From Paragordius varius (taxonomy: Eukaryota; Nematomorpha), in the NCBI GenBank assembly GCA_964247055.1, contig OZ176056.1, forward strand, positions 124,001 to 188,000: a stretch of DNA of 64,000 bases. Direction: 5' to 3'. Within the stretch, counting starts at the first letter, position 1; each line of letters starts with the position of its first letter. Made by a program: the position numbers and the translations under genes. Positions 37,917 through 52,060 of the stretch are shown in pieces. The notes under the pieces were generated by a model. The model had not been told where the DNA came from, did not search any database, and worked only from the letters and a program-made list of their open reading frames with translations.

Positions 37917-38409
37917 GGGTAGCGCTATGGTAGTTCCATTATCACCCCAAATATTTTCGAGATCGGAGTATAAATGTAATTTTTATGAATTTTTTAAATA
38001 TTTAAAAAATTTATTTTATACGATTTTAAAAATAAAAATGGCTACCTAAAATCCAAATTTGATCAGGTGATGTCGCCATAATTTTTTTTGGGTAGCCCTA
38101 TGGTAGTTCCATCATCACCCCAAATATTTTGGGGATCGGACTATAAATGTAATTTGTATGAATTTTTTAAATATTTAAAAAATTTATTTTATACGATTTT
38201 AAAAATAAAAATGGCTACCTAAAATCCAAATTTGATCAGGTGATGTCACCATAATTTTTTTTGGGTAGCCCTATGGTAGTTCCATCATCACCCCAAATAT
38301 TTTCGAGATCGGAGTATAAATGTAATTTTTATGATTTTTTTAAATATTTAGAAAATTTATTTTATACGATTTTAAAAATAAAAATGGCTACCTAAAATCC
38401 AAATTTGAT

Positions 38410-38415
38410 CACGTG
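38410..38415. promoter_or_regulatory. CACGTG palindromic E-box variant of the tail
   Basis: The usual TGATCAGGTGATG reads TGATCACGTGATG here, creating ATCACGTGAT, a 10 bp perfect palindrome around CACGTG. The same change is at 39791-39796 and 41515-41520, each time just before a five-T tail and an ATTGG monomer. CACGTG is the core site of many basic helix-loop-helix proteins in eukaryotes; binding here is untested. The ordinary copies have CAGGTG, which also fits the loose E-box pattern CANNTG. Confidence 0.6.
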
Positions 38416-38432
38416 ATGTCGCCATAATTTTT

Positions 38433-38605
38433 GGGTAGCCCTATGGTAGTTCCATCATCACCCCAAATATTTTCGAGATTGGAGTATAAATGTAATTTTT
38501 ATGAATTTTTTAAATATTTAAAAAATTTATTTTATACGATTTTAAAAATAAAAATGGCTACCTAAAATCCAAATTTGATCAGGTGATGTCACCATAATTT
38601 TTTTT
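38433..38605. repeat. Representative ATTGG-subclass monomer
   Basis: A B-class monomer with CGAGATTGGAG in place of CGAGATCGGAG, losing a CpG. From 35.5 kb onward it nearly always follows a monomer whose tail is five T instead of eight, so the two variants travel as one haplotype spanning the monomer junction. It marks the start of the higher-order units between 43.6 and 56.9 kb. In the first 22 kb the same ATTGG change occurs with a full eight-T tail (2220, 4440, 8757). Confidence 0.88.
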
Positions 38606-39813
38606 GGGTAGCCCTATGGTAGTTCCATTATCACCCCAAATATTTTCGAGATCGGAGTATAAATGTAATTTTTTTGAATTTTTTAAATATTTAAAAAATT
38701 TATTTTATACGATTTTAAAAATAAAAATGGCTACCTAAAATCCAAATTTGATCAGGTGATGTCGCCATAATTTTTTTTGGGTAGCCCTATGGTAGTTCCA
38801 TCATCACCCCAAATATTTTCGAGATCGGAGTATAAATGTAATTTTTATGAATTTTTTAAATATTTAAAAAATTTATTTTATACGATTTTAAAAATAAAAA
38901 TGGCTACCTAAAATCCAAATTTGATCAGGTGATGTCGCCATAATTTTTTTTGGGTAGCCCTATGGTAGTTCCATCATCACCCCAAATATTGTCGAGATCG
39001 GAGTATAAATGTAATTTTTTTGAATTTTTTAAATATTTAAAAAATTTATTTAATACGATTTTAAAAATAAAAATGGCTACCTAAAATCCAAATTTGATCA
39101 GGTGATGTCGCCATAATTTTTTTTGGGTAGCCCTATGGTAGTTCCATCATCACCCCAAATATTGTCGAGATCGGAGTATAAATGTAATTTTTTTGAATTT
39201 TTTAAATATTTAAAAAATTTATTTAATACGATTTTAAAAATAAAAATGGCTACCTAAAATCCAAATTTGATCAGGTGATGTCACCATAATTTTTTTTGGG
39301 TAGCCCTATGGTAGTTCCATTATCACCCCAAATATTTTCGAGATCGGAGTATAAATGTAATTTTTATGAATTTTTTAAATATTTAAAAAATTTATTTTAT
39401 ACGATTTTAAAAATAAAAATGGCTACCTAAAATCCAAATTTGATCAGGTGATGTCGCCATAATTTTTTTTGGGTAGCCCTATGGTAGTTCCATCATCACC
39501 CCAAATATTTTGGGGATCGGACTATAAATGTAATTTGTATGAATTTTTTAAATATTTAAAAAATTTATTTTATACGATTTTAAAAATAAAAATGGCTACC
39601 TAAAATCCAAATTTGATCAGGTGATGTCACCATAATTTTTTTTGGGTAGCCCTATGGTAGTTCTATCATCACCCCAAATATTTTCGAGATCGGAGTATAA
39701 ATGTAATTTTTATGATTTTTTTAAATATTTAGAAAATTTATTTTATACGATTTTAAAAATAAAAATGGCTACCTAAAATCCAAATTTGATCACGTGATGT
39801 CGCCATAATTTTT
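38433..39813. repeat. 8-monomer unit bounded by CACGTG junctions (1381 bp)
   Basis: Starts after the CACGTG/five-T tail at 38410-38432: ATTGG, TTA-TTTTTTGAA, B, C, C, TTA, A-TTTGTATG and AGAAAATTT-B, which again ends in CACGTG and five T. The length is 8 x 173 - 3. It appears to be a related form of the 10-mer that follows. Confidence 0.85.
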
Positions 39814-41537
39814 GGGTAGCCCTATGGTAGTTCCATCATCACCCCAAATATTTTCGAGATTGGAGTATAAATGTAATTTTTATGAATTTTTTAAATATTT
39901 AAAAAATTTATTTTATACGATTTTAAAAATAAAAATGGCTACCTAAAATCCAAATTTGATCAGGTGATGTCACCATAATTTTTTTTGGGTAGCCCTATGG
40001 TAGTTCCATTATCACCCCAAATATTTTCGAGATCGGAGTATAAATGTAATTTTTTTGAATTTTTTAAATATTTAAAAAATTTATTTAATACGATTTTAAA
40101 AATAAAAATGGCTACCTAAAATCCAAATTTGATCAGGTGATGTCGCCATAATTTTTTTTGGGTAGCCCTATGGTAGTTCCATCATCACCCCAAATATTTT
40201 GGGGATCGGACTATAAATGTAATTTTTATGATTTTTTTAAATATTTAAAAAATTTATTTAATACGATTTTAAAAATAAAAATGGCTACCTAAAATCCAAA
40301 TTTGATCAGGTGATGTCACCATAATTTTTTTTGGGTAGCCCTATGGTAGTTCCATCATCACCCCAAATATTTTCGAGATCGGAGTATAAATGTAATTTTT
40401 ATGAATTTTTTAAATATTTAAAAAATTTATTTTATACGATTTTAAAAATAAAAATGGCTACCTAAAATCCAAATTTGATCAGGTGATGTCGCCATAATTT
40501 TTTTTGGGTAGCCCTATGGTAGTTCCATCATCACCCCAAATATTGTCGAGATCGGAGTATAAATGTAATTTTTTTGAATTTTTTAAATATTTAAAAAATT
40601 TATTTAATACGATTTTAAAAATAAAAATGGCTACCTAAAATCCAAATTTGATCAGGTGATGTCACCATAATTTTTTTTGGGTAGCCCTATGGTAGTTCCA
40701 TTATCACCCCAAATATTTTCGAGATCGGAGTATAAATGTAATTTTTATGAATTTTTTAAATATTTAAAAAATTTATTTTATACGATTTTAAAAATAAAAA
40801 TGGCTACCTAAAATCCAAATTTGATCAGGTGATGTCGCCATAATTTTTTTTGGGTAGCCCTATGGTAGTTCCATCATCACCCCAAATATTTTCGAGATCG
40901 GAGTATAAATGTAATTTTTATGATTTTTTTAAATATTTAGAAAATTTATTTTATACGATTTTAAAAATAAAAATGGCTACCTAAAATCCAAATTTGATCA
41001 GGTGATGTCGCCATAATTTTTGGGTAGCCCTATGGTAGTTCCATCATCACCCCAAATATTTTCGAGATTGGAGTATAAATGTAATTTTTATGAATTTTTT
41101 AAATATTTAAAAAATTTATTTTATACGATTTTAAAAATAAAAATGGCTACCTAAAATCCAAATTTGATCAGGTGATGTCACCATAATTTTTTTTGGGTAG
41201 CCCTATGGTAGTTCCATTATCACCCCAAATATTTTCGAGATCGGAGTATAAATGTAATTTTTTTGAATTTTTTAAATATTTAAAAAATTTATTTAATACG
41301 ATTTTAAAAATAAAAATGGCTACCTAAAATCCAAATTTGATCAGGTGATGTCACCATAATTTTTTTTGGGTAGCCCTATGGTAGTTCCATCATCACCCCA
41401 AATATTTTGGGGATCGGACTATAAATGTAATTTTTATGAATTTTTTAAATATTTAGAAAATTTATTTTATACGATTTTAAAAATAAAAATGGCTACCTAA
41501 AATCCAAATTTGATCACGTGATGTCGCCATAATTTTT
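39814..41537. repeat. 10-mer higher-order repeat, copy 1 (1724 bp)
   Basis: ATTGG, TTA-TTTTTTGAA, A-GATTTTTTT, B, C, TTA, AGAAAATTT-B with five-T tail, ATTGG, TTA-TTTTTTGAA, A-AGAAAATTT. The last monomer ends in CACGTG and five T. The length is 10 x 173 - 6, from two five-T tails. Confidence 0.93.
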
Positions 41538-43264
41538 GGGTAGCCCTATGGTAGTTCCATCATCACCCCAAATATTTTCGAGATTGGAGTATAAATGTAA
41601 TTTTTATGAATTTTTTAAATATTTAAAAAATTTATTTTATACGATTTTAAAAATAAAAATGGCTACCTAAAATCCAAATTTGATCAGGTGATGTCACCAT
41701 AATTTTTTTTGGGTAGCCCTATGGTAGTTCCATTATCACCCCAAATATTTTCGAGATCGGAGTATAAATGTAATTTTTTTGAATTTTTTAAATATTTAAA
41801 AAATTTATTTAATACGATTTTAAAAATAAAAATGGCTACCTAAAATCCAAATTTGATCAGGTGATGTCGCCATAATTTTTTTTGGGTAGCCCTATGGTAG
41901 TTCCATCATCACCCCAAATATTTTGGGGATCGGACTATAAATGTAATTTTTATGATTTTTTTAAATATTTAAAAAATTTATTTAATACGATTTTAAAAAT
42001 AAAAATGGCTACCTAAAATCCAAATTTGATCAGGTGATGTCACCATAATTTTTTTTGGGTAGCCCTATGGTAGTTCCATCATCACCCCAAATATTTTCGA
42101 GATCGGAGTATAAATGTAATTTTTATGAATTTTTTAAATATTTAAAAAATTTATTTTATACGATTTTAAAAATAAAAATGGCTACCTAAAATCCAAATTT
42201 GATCAGGTGATGTCGCCATAATTTTTTTTGGGTAGCCCTATGGTAGTTCCATCATCACCCCAAATATTGTCGAGATCGGAGTATAAATGTAATTTTTTTG
42301 AATTTTTTAAATATTTAAAAAATTTATTTAATACGATTTTAAAAATAAAAATGGCTACCTAAAATCCAAATTTGATCAGGTGATGTCACCATAATTTTTT
42401 TTGGGTAGCCCTATGGTAGTTCCATTATCACCCCAAATATTTTCGAGATCGGAGTATAAATGTAATTTTTATGAATTTTTTAAATATTTAAAAAATTTAT
42501 TTTATACGATTTTAAAAATAAAAATGGCTACCTAAAATCCAAATTTGATCAGGTGATGTCGCCATAATTTTTTTTGGGTAGCCCTATGGTAGTTCCATCA
42601 TCACCCCAAATATTTTCGAGATCGGAGTATAAATGTAATTTTTATGATTTTTTTAAATATTTAGAAAATTTATTTTATACGATTTTAAAAATAAAAATGG
42701 CTACCTAAAATCCAAATTTGATCAGGTGATGTCGCCATAATTTTTGGGTAGCCCTATGGTAGTTCCATCATCACCCCAAATATTTTCGAGATTGGAGTAT
42801 AAATGTAATTTTTATGAATTTTTTAAATATTTAAAAAATTTATTTTATACGATTTTAAAAATAAAAATGGCTACCTAAAATCCAAATTTGATCAGGTGAT
42901 GTCACCATAATTTTTTTTGGGTAGCCCTATGGTAGTTCCATTATCACCCCAAATATTTTCGAGATCGGAGTATAAATGTAATTTTTTTGAATTTTTTAAA
43001 TATTTAAAAAATTTATTTAATACGATTTTAAAAATAAAAATGGCTACCTAAAATCCAAATTTGATCAGGTGATGTCACCATAATTTTTTTTGGGTAGCCC
43101 TATGGTAGTTCCATCATCACCCCAAATATTTTGGGGATCGGACTATAAATGTAATTTTTATGAATTTTTTAATTATTTAAAAAATTTATTTTATACGATT
43201 TTAAAAATAAAAATGGCTACCTAAAATCCAAATTTGATCAGGTGATGTCGCCATAATTTTTTTT
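41538..43264. repeat. 10-mer higher-order repeat, copy 2 (1727 bp)
   Basis: Matches 39814-41537 monomer for monomer at +1724. Its last monomer ends in an ordinary CAGGTG and eight T (3 bp longer) and has TTTTTTAATTATTT in the palindrome. Confidence 0.92.
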
Positions 43265-43437
43265 GGGTAGCCCTATGGTAGTTCCATCATCACCCCAAAT
43301 ATTTTGGGGATCGGACTATAAATGTAATTTTTATGAATTTTTTAAATATTTAAAAAATTTATTTTATACGATTTTAAAAATAAAAATGGCTACCTAAAAT
43401 CCAAATTTGATCAGGTGATGTCGCCATAATTTTTTTT

Positions 43438-43608
43438 GGGTAGCCCTATGGTAGTTCCATCATCACCCCAAATATTTTGGGGATCGGACTATAAATGTAA
43501 TTTTTATGTATTTTTTATATTTTTTAAAAAATTTATTTTATACGATTTTAAAAATAAAAATGGCTTCCTAAAATCCAAATTTGATCAGGTGATGTCGCCA
43601 TAATTTTT
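43438..43608. repeat. Diverged A-class monomer at a block edge
   Basis: Its centre reads TTATGTATTTTTTATATTTTT instead of the palindrome (with one extra base), and GGCTACC is GGCTTCC. It sits immediately before the first unit of the 43.6-56.9 kb family and ends in a five-T tail, so it marks a block boundary. Confidence 0.9.
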
Positions 43609-45333
43609 GGGTAGCCCTATGGTAGTTCCATCATCACCCCAAATATTTTCGAGATTGGAGTATAAATGTAATTTTTATGAATTTTTTAAATATTTAAAAA
43701 ATTTATTTTATACGATTTTAAAAATAAAAATGGCTACCTAAAATCCAAATTTGATCAGGTGATGTCGCCATAATTTTTTTTGGGTAGCCCTATGGTAGTT
43801 CCATCATCATCCCAAATATTTTGGGGATCGACTATAAATGTAATTTTTATGAATTTTTTAAATATTTAAAAAATTTATTTTATACGATTTTAAAAATAAA
43901 AATGGCTACCTAAAATCCAAATTTGATCAGGTGATGTCACCATAATTTTTTTTGGGTAGCCCTATGGTAGTTCCATCATCACCCCAAATATTGTCGAGAT
44001 CGGAGTATAAATGTAATTTTTTTGAATTTTTTAAATATTTAAAAAATTTATTTAATACGATTTTAAAAATAAAAATGGCTACCTAAAATCCAAATTTGAT
44101 CAGGTGATGTCACCATAATTTTTTTGGGTAGCCCTATGGTAGTTCCATTATCACCCCAAATATTTTCGAGATCGGAGTATAAATGTAATTTTTATGAATT
44201 TTTTAAATATTTAAAAAATTTATTTTATACGATTTTAAAAATAAAAATGGCTACCTAAAATCCAAATTTGATCAGGTGATGTCGCCATAATTTTTTTTGG
44301 GTAGCCCTATGGTAGTTCCATCATCACCCCAAATATTTTGGGGATCGGACTATAAATGTAATTTTTATGAATTTTTTAAATATTTAAAAAATTTATTTTA
44401 TACGATTTTAAAAATAAAAATGGCTACCTAAAATCCAAATTTGATCAGGTGATGTCGCCATAATTTTTTTTGGGTAGCCCTATGGTAGTTCCATCATCAC
44501 CCCAAATATTTTGGGGATCGGACTATAAATGTAATTTTTATGAATTTTTTAAATATTTAAAAAATTTATTTTATACGATTTTAAAAATAAAAATGGCTAC
44601 CTAAAATCCAAATTTGATCAGGTGATGTCGCCATAATTTTTTTTGGGTAGCCCTATGGTAGTTCCATCATCACCCCAAATATTTTGGGGATCGGACTATA
44701 AATGTAATTTTTATGAATTTTTTAAATATTTAAAAAATTTATTTTATACGATTTTAAAAATAAAAATGGCTACCTAAAATCCAAATTTGATCAGGTGATG
44801 TCGCCATAATTTTTTTTGGGTAGCCCTATGGTAGTTCCATCATCACCCCAAATATTTTGGGGATCGGACTATAAATGTAATTTTTATGAATTTTTTAAAT
44901 ATTCAAAAAATTTATTTTATACGATTTTAAAAATAAAAATGGCTACCTAAAATCCAAATTTGATCAGGTGATGTCGCCATAATTTTTTTTGGGTAGCCCT
45001 ATGGTAGTTCCATCATCACCCCAAATATTTTGGGGATCGGACTATAAATGTAATTTTTATGAATTTTTTAAATATTTAAAAAATTTATTTTATACGATTT
45101 TAAAAATAAAAATGGCTACCTAAAATCCAAATTTGATCAGGTGATGTCGCCATAATTTTTTTTGGGTAGCCCTATGGTAGTTCCATCATCACCCCAAATA
45201 TTTTGGGGATCGGACTATAAATGTAATTTTTATGAATTTTTTAAATATTTAAAAAATTTATTTTATACGATTTTAAAAATAAAAATGGCTACCTAAAATC
45301 CAAATTTGATCAGGTGATGTCGCCATAATTTTT
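43609..45333. repeat. ATTGG-led higher-order unit, 10 monomers (1725 bp)
   Basis: ATTGG, A (GATCGACT, one G lost), C, TTA, then six consecutive A monomers (44299-45333), the fourth marked ATATTCAAAA at 44904. Every unit of this family opens ATTGG-A-C-TTA-A after a five-T tail. Confidence 0.92.
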
Positions 45334-47403
45334 GGATAGCCCTATGGTAGTTCCATCATCACCCCAAATATTTTCGAGATTGGAGTATAAATGTAATTTT
45401 TATGAATTTTTTAAATATTTAAAAAATTTATTTTATACGATTTTAAAAATAAAAATGGCTACCTAAAATCCAAATTTGATCAGGTGATGTCGCCATAATT
45501 TTTTTTGGGTAGCCCTATGGTAGTTCCATCATCACCCCAAATATTTTGGGGATCGGACTATAAATGTAATTTTTATGAATTTTTTAAATATTTAAAAAAT
45601 TTATTTTATACGATTTTAAAAATAAAAATGGCTACCTAAAATCCAAATTTGATCAGGTGATGTCACCATAATTTTTTTTGGGTAGCCCTATGGTAGTTCC
45701 ATCATCACCCCAAATATTGTCGAGATCGGAGTATAAATGTAATTTTTTTGAATTTTTTAAATATTTAAAAAATTTATTTAATACGATTTTAAAAATAAAA
45801 ATGGCTACCTAAAATCCAAATTTGATCAGGTGATGTCACCATAATTTTTTTTGGGTAGCCCTATGGTAGTTCCATTATCACCCCAAATATTTTCGAGATC
45901 GGAGTATAAATGTAATTTTTATGAATTTTTTAAATATTTAAAAAATTTATTTTATACGATTTTAAAAATAAAAATGGCTACCTAAAATCCAAATTTGATC
46001 AGGTGATGTCGCCATAATTTTTTTTGGGTAGCCCTATGGTAGTTCCATCATCACCCCAAATATTTTGGGGATCGGACTATAAATGTAATTTGTATGAATT
46101 TTTTAAATATTTAAAAAATTTATTTTATACGATTTTAAAAATAAAAATGGCTACCTAAAATCCAAATTTGATCAGGTGATGTCGCCATAATTTTTGGGTA
46201 GCCCTATGGTAGTTCCATCATCACCCCAAATATTTTCGAGATTGGAGTATAAATGTAATTTTTATGAATTTTTTAAATATTTAAAAAATTTATTTTATAC
46301 GATTTTAAAAATAAAAATGGCTACCTAAAACCCAAATTTGATCAGGTGATGTCACCATAATTTTTTTTGGGTAGCCCTATGGTAGTTCCATTATCACCCC
46401 AAATATTTTCGAGATCGGAGTATAAATGTAATTTTTTTGAATTTTTTAAATATTTAAAAAATTTATTTAATACGATTTTAAAAATAAAAATGGCTACCTA
46501 AAATCCAAATTTGATCAGGTGATGTCACCATAATTTTTTTTGGGTAGCCCTATGGTAGTTCCATCATCACCCCAAATATTTTGGGGATCGGACTATAAAT
46601 GTAATTTTTATGAATTTTTTAAATATTTAAAAAATTTATTTTATACGATTTTAAAAATAAAAATGGCTACCTAAAATCCAAATTTGATCAGGTGATGTCG
46701 CCATAATTTTTTTTGGGTAGCCCTATGGTAGTTCCATCATCACCCCAAATATTTTGGGGATCGGACTATAAATGTAATTTTTATGAATTTTTTAAATATT
46801 TAAAAAATTTATTTTATACGATTTTAAAAATAAAAATGGCTACCTAAAATCCAAATTTGATCAGATGATGTCGCCATAATTTTTTTTGGGTAGCCCTATG
46901 GTAGTTCCATCATCACCCCAAATATTTTGGGGATCGGACTATAAATGTAATTTTTATGAATTTTTTAAATATTCAAAAAATTTATTTTATACGATTTTAA
47001 AAATAAAAATGGCTACCTAAAATCCAAATTTGATCAGGTGATGTCGCCATAATTTTTTTTGGGTAGCCCTATGGTAGTTCCATCATCACCCCAAATATTT
47101 TGGGGATCGGACTATAAATGTAATTTTTATGAATTTTTTAAATATTTAAAAAATTTATTTTATACGATTTTAAAAATAAAAATGGCTACCTAAAATCCAA
47201 ATTTGATCAGGTGATGTCGCCATAATTTTTTTTGGGTAGCCCTATGGTAGTTCCATCATCACCCCAAATATTTTGGGGATCGGACTATAAATGTAATTTT
47301 TATGAATTTTTTAAATATTTAAAAAATTTATTTTATACGATTTTAAAAATAAAAATGGCTACCTAAAATCCAAATTTGATCAGGTGATGTCGCCATAATT
47401 TTT
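45334..47403. repeat. ATTGG-led higher-order unit, 12 monomers (2070 bp)
   Basis: Opens with GGATAGCCC instead of GGGTAGCCC. The order is ATTGG, A, C, TTA, A-TTTGTATG, ATTGG (ending AAAACCCAAAT), TTA-TTTTTTGAA, then five A, one with ATATTCAAAA at 46974. The length is 12 x 173 - 6. Confidence 0.93.
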
Positions 47404-50336
47404 GGATAGCCCTATGGTAGTTCCATCATCACCCCAAATATTTTCGAGATTGGAGTATAAATGTAATTTTTATGAATTTTTTAAATATTTAAAAAATTTA
47501 TTTTATACGATTTTAAAAATAAAAATGGCTACCTAAAATCCAAATTTGATCAGGTGATGTCGCCATAATTTTTTTTGGGTAGCCCTATGGTAGTTCCATC
47601 ATCACCCCAAATATTTTGGGGATCGACTATAAATGTAATTTTTATGAATTTTTTAAATATTTAAAAAATTTATTTTATACGATTTTAAAAATAAAAATGG
47701 CTACCTAAAATCCAAATTTGATCAGGTGATGTCACCATAATTTTTTTTGGGTAGCCCTATGGTAGTTCCATCATCACCCCAAATATTGTCGAGATCGGAG
47801 TATAAATGTAATTTTTTTGAATTTTTTAAATATTTAAAAAATTTATTTAATACGATTTTAAAAATAAAAATGGCTACCTAAAATCCAAATTTGATCAGGT
47901 GATGTCACCATAATTTTTTTTGGGTAGCCCTATGGTAGTTCCATTATCACCCCAAATATTTTCGAGATCGGAGTATAAATGTAATTTTTATGAATTTTTT
48001 AAATATTTAAAAAATTTATTTTATACGATTTTAAAAATAAAAATGGCTACCTAAAATCCAAATTTGATCAGGTGATGTCGCCATAATTTTTTTTGGGTAG
48101 CCCTATGGTAGTTCCATCATCACCCCAAATATTTTGGGGATCGGACTATAAATGTAATTTGTATGAATTTTTTAAATATTTAAAAAATTTATTTTATACG
48201 ATTTTAAAAATAAAAATGGCTACCTAAAATCCAAATTTGATCAGGTGATGTCACCATAATTTTTTTTGGGTAGCCCTATGGTAGTTCCATCATCACCCCA
48301 AATATTTTCGAGATCGGAGTATAAATGTAATTTTTATGATTTTTTTAAATATTTAGAAAATTTATTTTATACGATTTTAAAAATAAAAATGGCTACCTAA
48401 AATCCAAATTTGATCAGGTGATGTGGCCATAATTTTTGGGTAGCCCTATGGTAGTTCCATCATCACCCCAAATATTTTCGAGATTGGAGTATAAATGTAA
48501 TTTTTATGAATTTTTTAAATATTTAAAAAATTTATTTTATACGATTTTAAAAATAAAAATGGCTACCTAAAATCCAAATTTGATCAGGTGATGTCACCAT
48601 AATTTTTTTTGGGTAGCCCTATGGTAGTTCCATTATCACCCCAAATATTTTCGAGATCGGAGTATAAATGTAATTTTTTTGAATTTTTTAAATATTTAAA
48701 AAATTTATTTAATACGATTTTAAAAATAAAAATGGCTACCTAAAATCCAAATTTGATCAGGTGATGTCACCATAATTTTTTTTGGGTAGCCCTATGGTAG
48801 TTCCATCATCACCCCAAATATTTTGGGGATCGGACTATAAATGTAATTTTTATGAATTTTTTAAATATTTAAAAAATTTATTTTATACGATTTTAAAAAT
48901 AAAAATGGCTACCTAAAATCCAAATTTGATCAGGTGATGTCACCATAATTTTTTTTGGGTAGCCCTATGGTAGTTCCATCATCACCCCAAATATTGTCGA
49001 GATCGGAGTATAAATGTAATTTTTTTGAATTTTTTAAATATTTAAAAAATTTATTTAATACGATTTTAAAAATAAAAATGGCTACCTAAAATCCAAATTT
49101 GATCAGGTGATGTCACCATAATTTTTTTGGGTAGCCCTATGGTAGTTCCATTATCACCCCAAATATTTTCGAGATCGGAGTATAAATGTAATTTTTATGA
49201 ATTTTTTAAATATTTAAAAAATTTATTTTATACGATTTTAAAAATAAAAATGGCTACCTAAAATCCAAATTTGATCAGGTGATGTCGCCATAATTTTTTT
49301 TGGGTAGCCCTATGGTAGTTCCATCATCACCCCAAATATTTTGGGGATCGGACTATAAATGTAATTTTTATGAATTTTTTAAATATTTAAAAAATTTATT
49401 TTATACGATTTTAAAAATAAAAATGGCTACCTAAAATCCAAATTTGATCAGGTGATGTCGCCATAATTTTTTTTGGGTAGCCCTATGGTAGTTCCATCAT
49501 CACCCCAAATATTTTGGGGATCGGACTATAAATGTAATTTTTATGAATTTTTTAAATATTTAAAAAATTTATTTTATACGATTTTAAAAATAAAAATGGC
49601 TACCTAAAATCCAAATTTGATCAGGTGATGTCGCCATAATTTTTTTTGGGTAGCCCTATGGTAGTTCCATCATCACCCCAAATATTTTGGGGATCGGACT
49701 ATAAATGTAATTTTTATGAATTTTTTAAATATTTAAAAAATTTATTTTATACGATTTTAAAAATAAAAATGGCTACCTAAAATCCAAATTTGATCAGGTG
49801 ATGTCGCCATAATTTTTTTTGGGTAGCCCTATGGTAGTTCCATCATCACCCCAAATATTTTGGGGATCGGACTATAAATGTAATTTTTATGAATTTTTTA
49901 AATATTCAAAAAATTTATTTTATACGATTTTAAAAATAAAAATGGCTACCTAAAATCCAAATTTGATCAGGTGATGTCGCCATAATTTTTTTTGGGTAGC
50001 CCTATGGTAGTTCCATCATCACCCCAAATATTTTGGGGATCGGACTATAAATGTAATTTTTATGAATTTTTTAAATATTTAAAAAATTTATTTTATACGA
50101 TTTTAAAAATAAAAATGGCTACCTAAAATCCAAATTTGATCAGGTGATGTCGCCATAATTTTTTTTGGGTAGCCCTATGGTAGTTCCATCATCACCCCAA
50201 ATATTTTGGGGATCGGACTATAAATGTAATTTTTATGAATTTTTTAAATATTTAAAAAATTTATTTTATACGATTTTAAAAATAAAAATGGCTACCTAAA
50301 ATCCAAATTTGATCAGGTGATGTCGCCATAATTTTT
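47404..50336. repeat. ATTGG-led higher-order unit, 17 monomers (2933 bp)
   Basis: Opens with GGATAGCCC, then A (GATCGACT), C, TTA, A-TTTGTATG, AGAAAATTT-B (ending GATGTGGCC), ATTGG, TTA-TTTTTTGAA, A, C, TTA (seven-T tail before it), then six A with ATATTCAAAA at 49907. It looks like a unit with an inserted partial second C-TTA-A series. Confidence 0.93.
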
Positions 50337-52060
50337 GGATAGCCCTATGGTAGTTCCATCATCACCCCAAATATTTTCGAGATTGGAGTATAAATGTAAT
50401 TTTTATGAATTTTTTAAATATTTAAAAAATTTATTTTATACGATTTTAAAAATAAAAATGGCTACCTAAAATCCAAATTTGATCAGGTGATGTCGCCATA
50501 ATTTTTTTTGGGTAGCCCTATGGTAGTTCCATCATCACCCCAAATATTTTGGGGATCGGACTATAAATGTAATTTTTATGAATTTTTTAAATATTTAAAA
50601 AATTTATTTTATACGATTTTAAAAATAAAAATGGCTACCTAAAATCCAAATTTGATCAGGTGATGTCACCATAATTTTTTTTGGGTAGCCCTATGGTAGT
50701 TCCATCATCACCCCAAATATTGTCGAGATCGGAGTATAAATGTAATTTTTTTGAATTTTTTAAATATTTAAAAAATTTATTTAATACGATTTTAAAAATA
50801 AAAATGGCTACCTAAAATCCAAATTTGATCAGGTGATGTCACCATAATTTTTTTTGGGTAGCCCTATGGTAGTTCCATTATCACCCCAAATATTTTCGAG
50901 ATCGGAGTATAAATGTAATTTTTATGAATTTTTTAAATATTTAAAAAATTTATTTTATACGATTTTAAAAATAAAAATGGCTACCTAAAATCCAAATTTG
51001 ATCAGGTGATGTCGCCATAATTTTTTTTGGGTAGCCCTATGGTAGTTCCATCATCACCCCAAATATTTTGGGGATCGGACTATAAATGTAATTTGTATGA
51101 ATTTTTTAAATATTTAAAAAATTTATTTTATACGATTTTAAAAATAAAAATGGCTACCTAAAATCCAAATTTGATCAGGTGATGTCGCCATAATTTTTGG
51201 GTAGCCCTATGGTAGTTCCATCATCACCCCAAATATTTTCGAGATTGGAGTATAAATGTAATTTTTATGAATTTTTTAAATATTTAAAAAATTTATTTTA
51301 TACGATTTTAAAAATAAAAATGGCTACCTAAAACCCAAATTTGATCAGGTGATGTCACCATAATTTTTTTTGGGTAGCCCTATGGTAGTTCCATTATCAC
51401 CCCAAATATTTTCGAGATCGGAGTATAAATGTAATTTTTTTGAATTTTTTAAATATTTAAAAAATTTATTTAATACGATTTTAAAAATAAAAATGGCTAC
51501 CTAAAATCCAAATTTGATCAGGTGATGTCACCATAATTTTTTTTGGGTAGCCCTATGGTAGTTCCATCATCACCCCAAATATTTTGGGGATCGGACTATA
51601 AATGTAATTTTTATGAATTTTTTAAATATTTAAAAAATTTATTTTATACGATTTTAAAAATAAAAATGGCTACCTAAAATCCAAATTTGATCAGGTGATG
51701 TCGCCATAATTTTTTTTGGGTAGCCCTATGGTAGTTCCATCATCACCCCAAATATTTTGGGGATCGGACTATAAATGTAATTTTTATGAATTTTTTAAAT
51801 ATTTAAAAAATTTATTTTATACGATTTTAAAAATAAAAATGGCTACCTAAAATCCAAATTTGATCAGGTGATGTCGCCATAATTTTTTTTGGGTAGCCCT
51901 ATGGTAGTTCCATCATCACCCCAAATATTTTGGGGATCGGACTATAAATGTAATTTTTATGAATTTTTTAAATATTTAAAAAATTTATTTTATACGATTT
52001 TAAAAATAAAAATGGCTACCTAAAATCCAAATTTGATCAGGTGATGTCGCCATAATTTTT
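50337..52060. repeat. ATTGG-led higher-order unit, 10 monomers (1724 bp)
   Basis: Matches the 12-mer at 45334-47403 at +5003, including the AAAACCCAAAT marker (51334), but has only three A monomers at its end instead of five. The difference of 346 bp is exactly two monomers. Confidence 0.93.
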
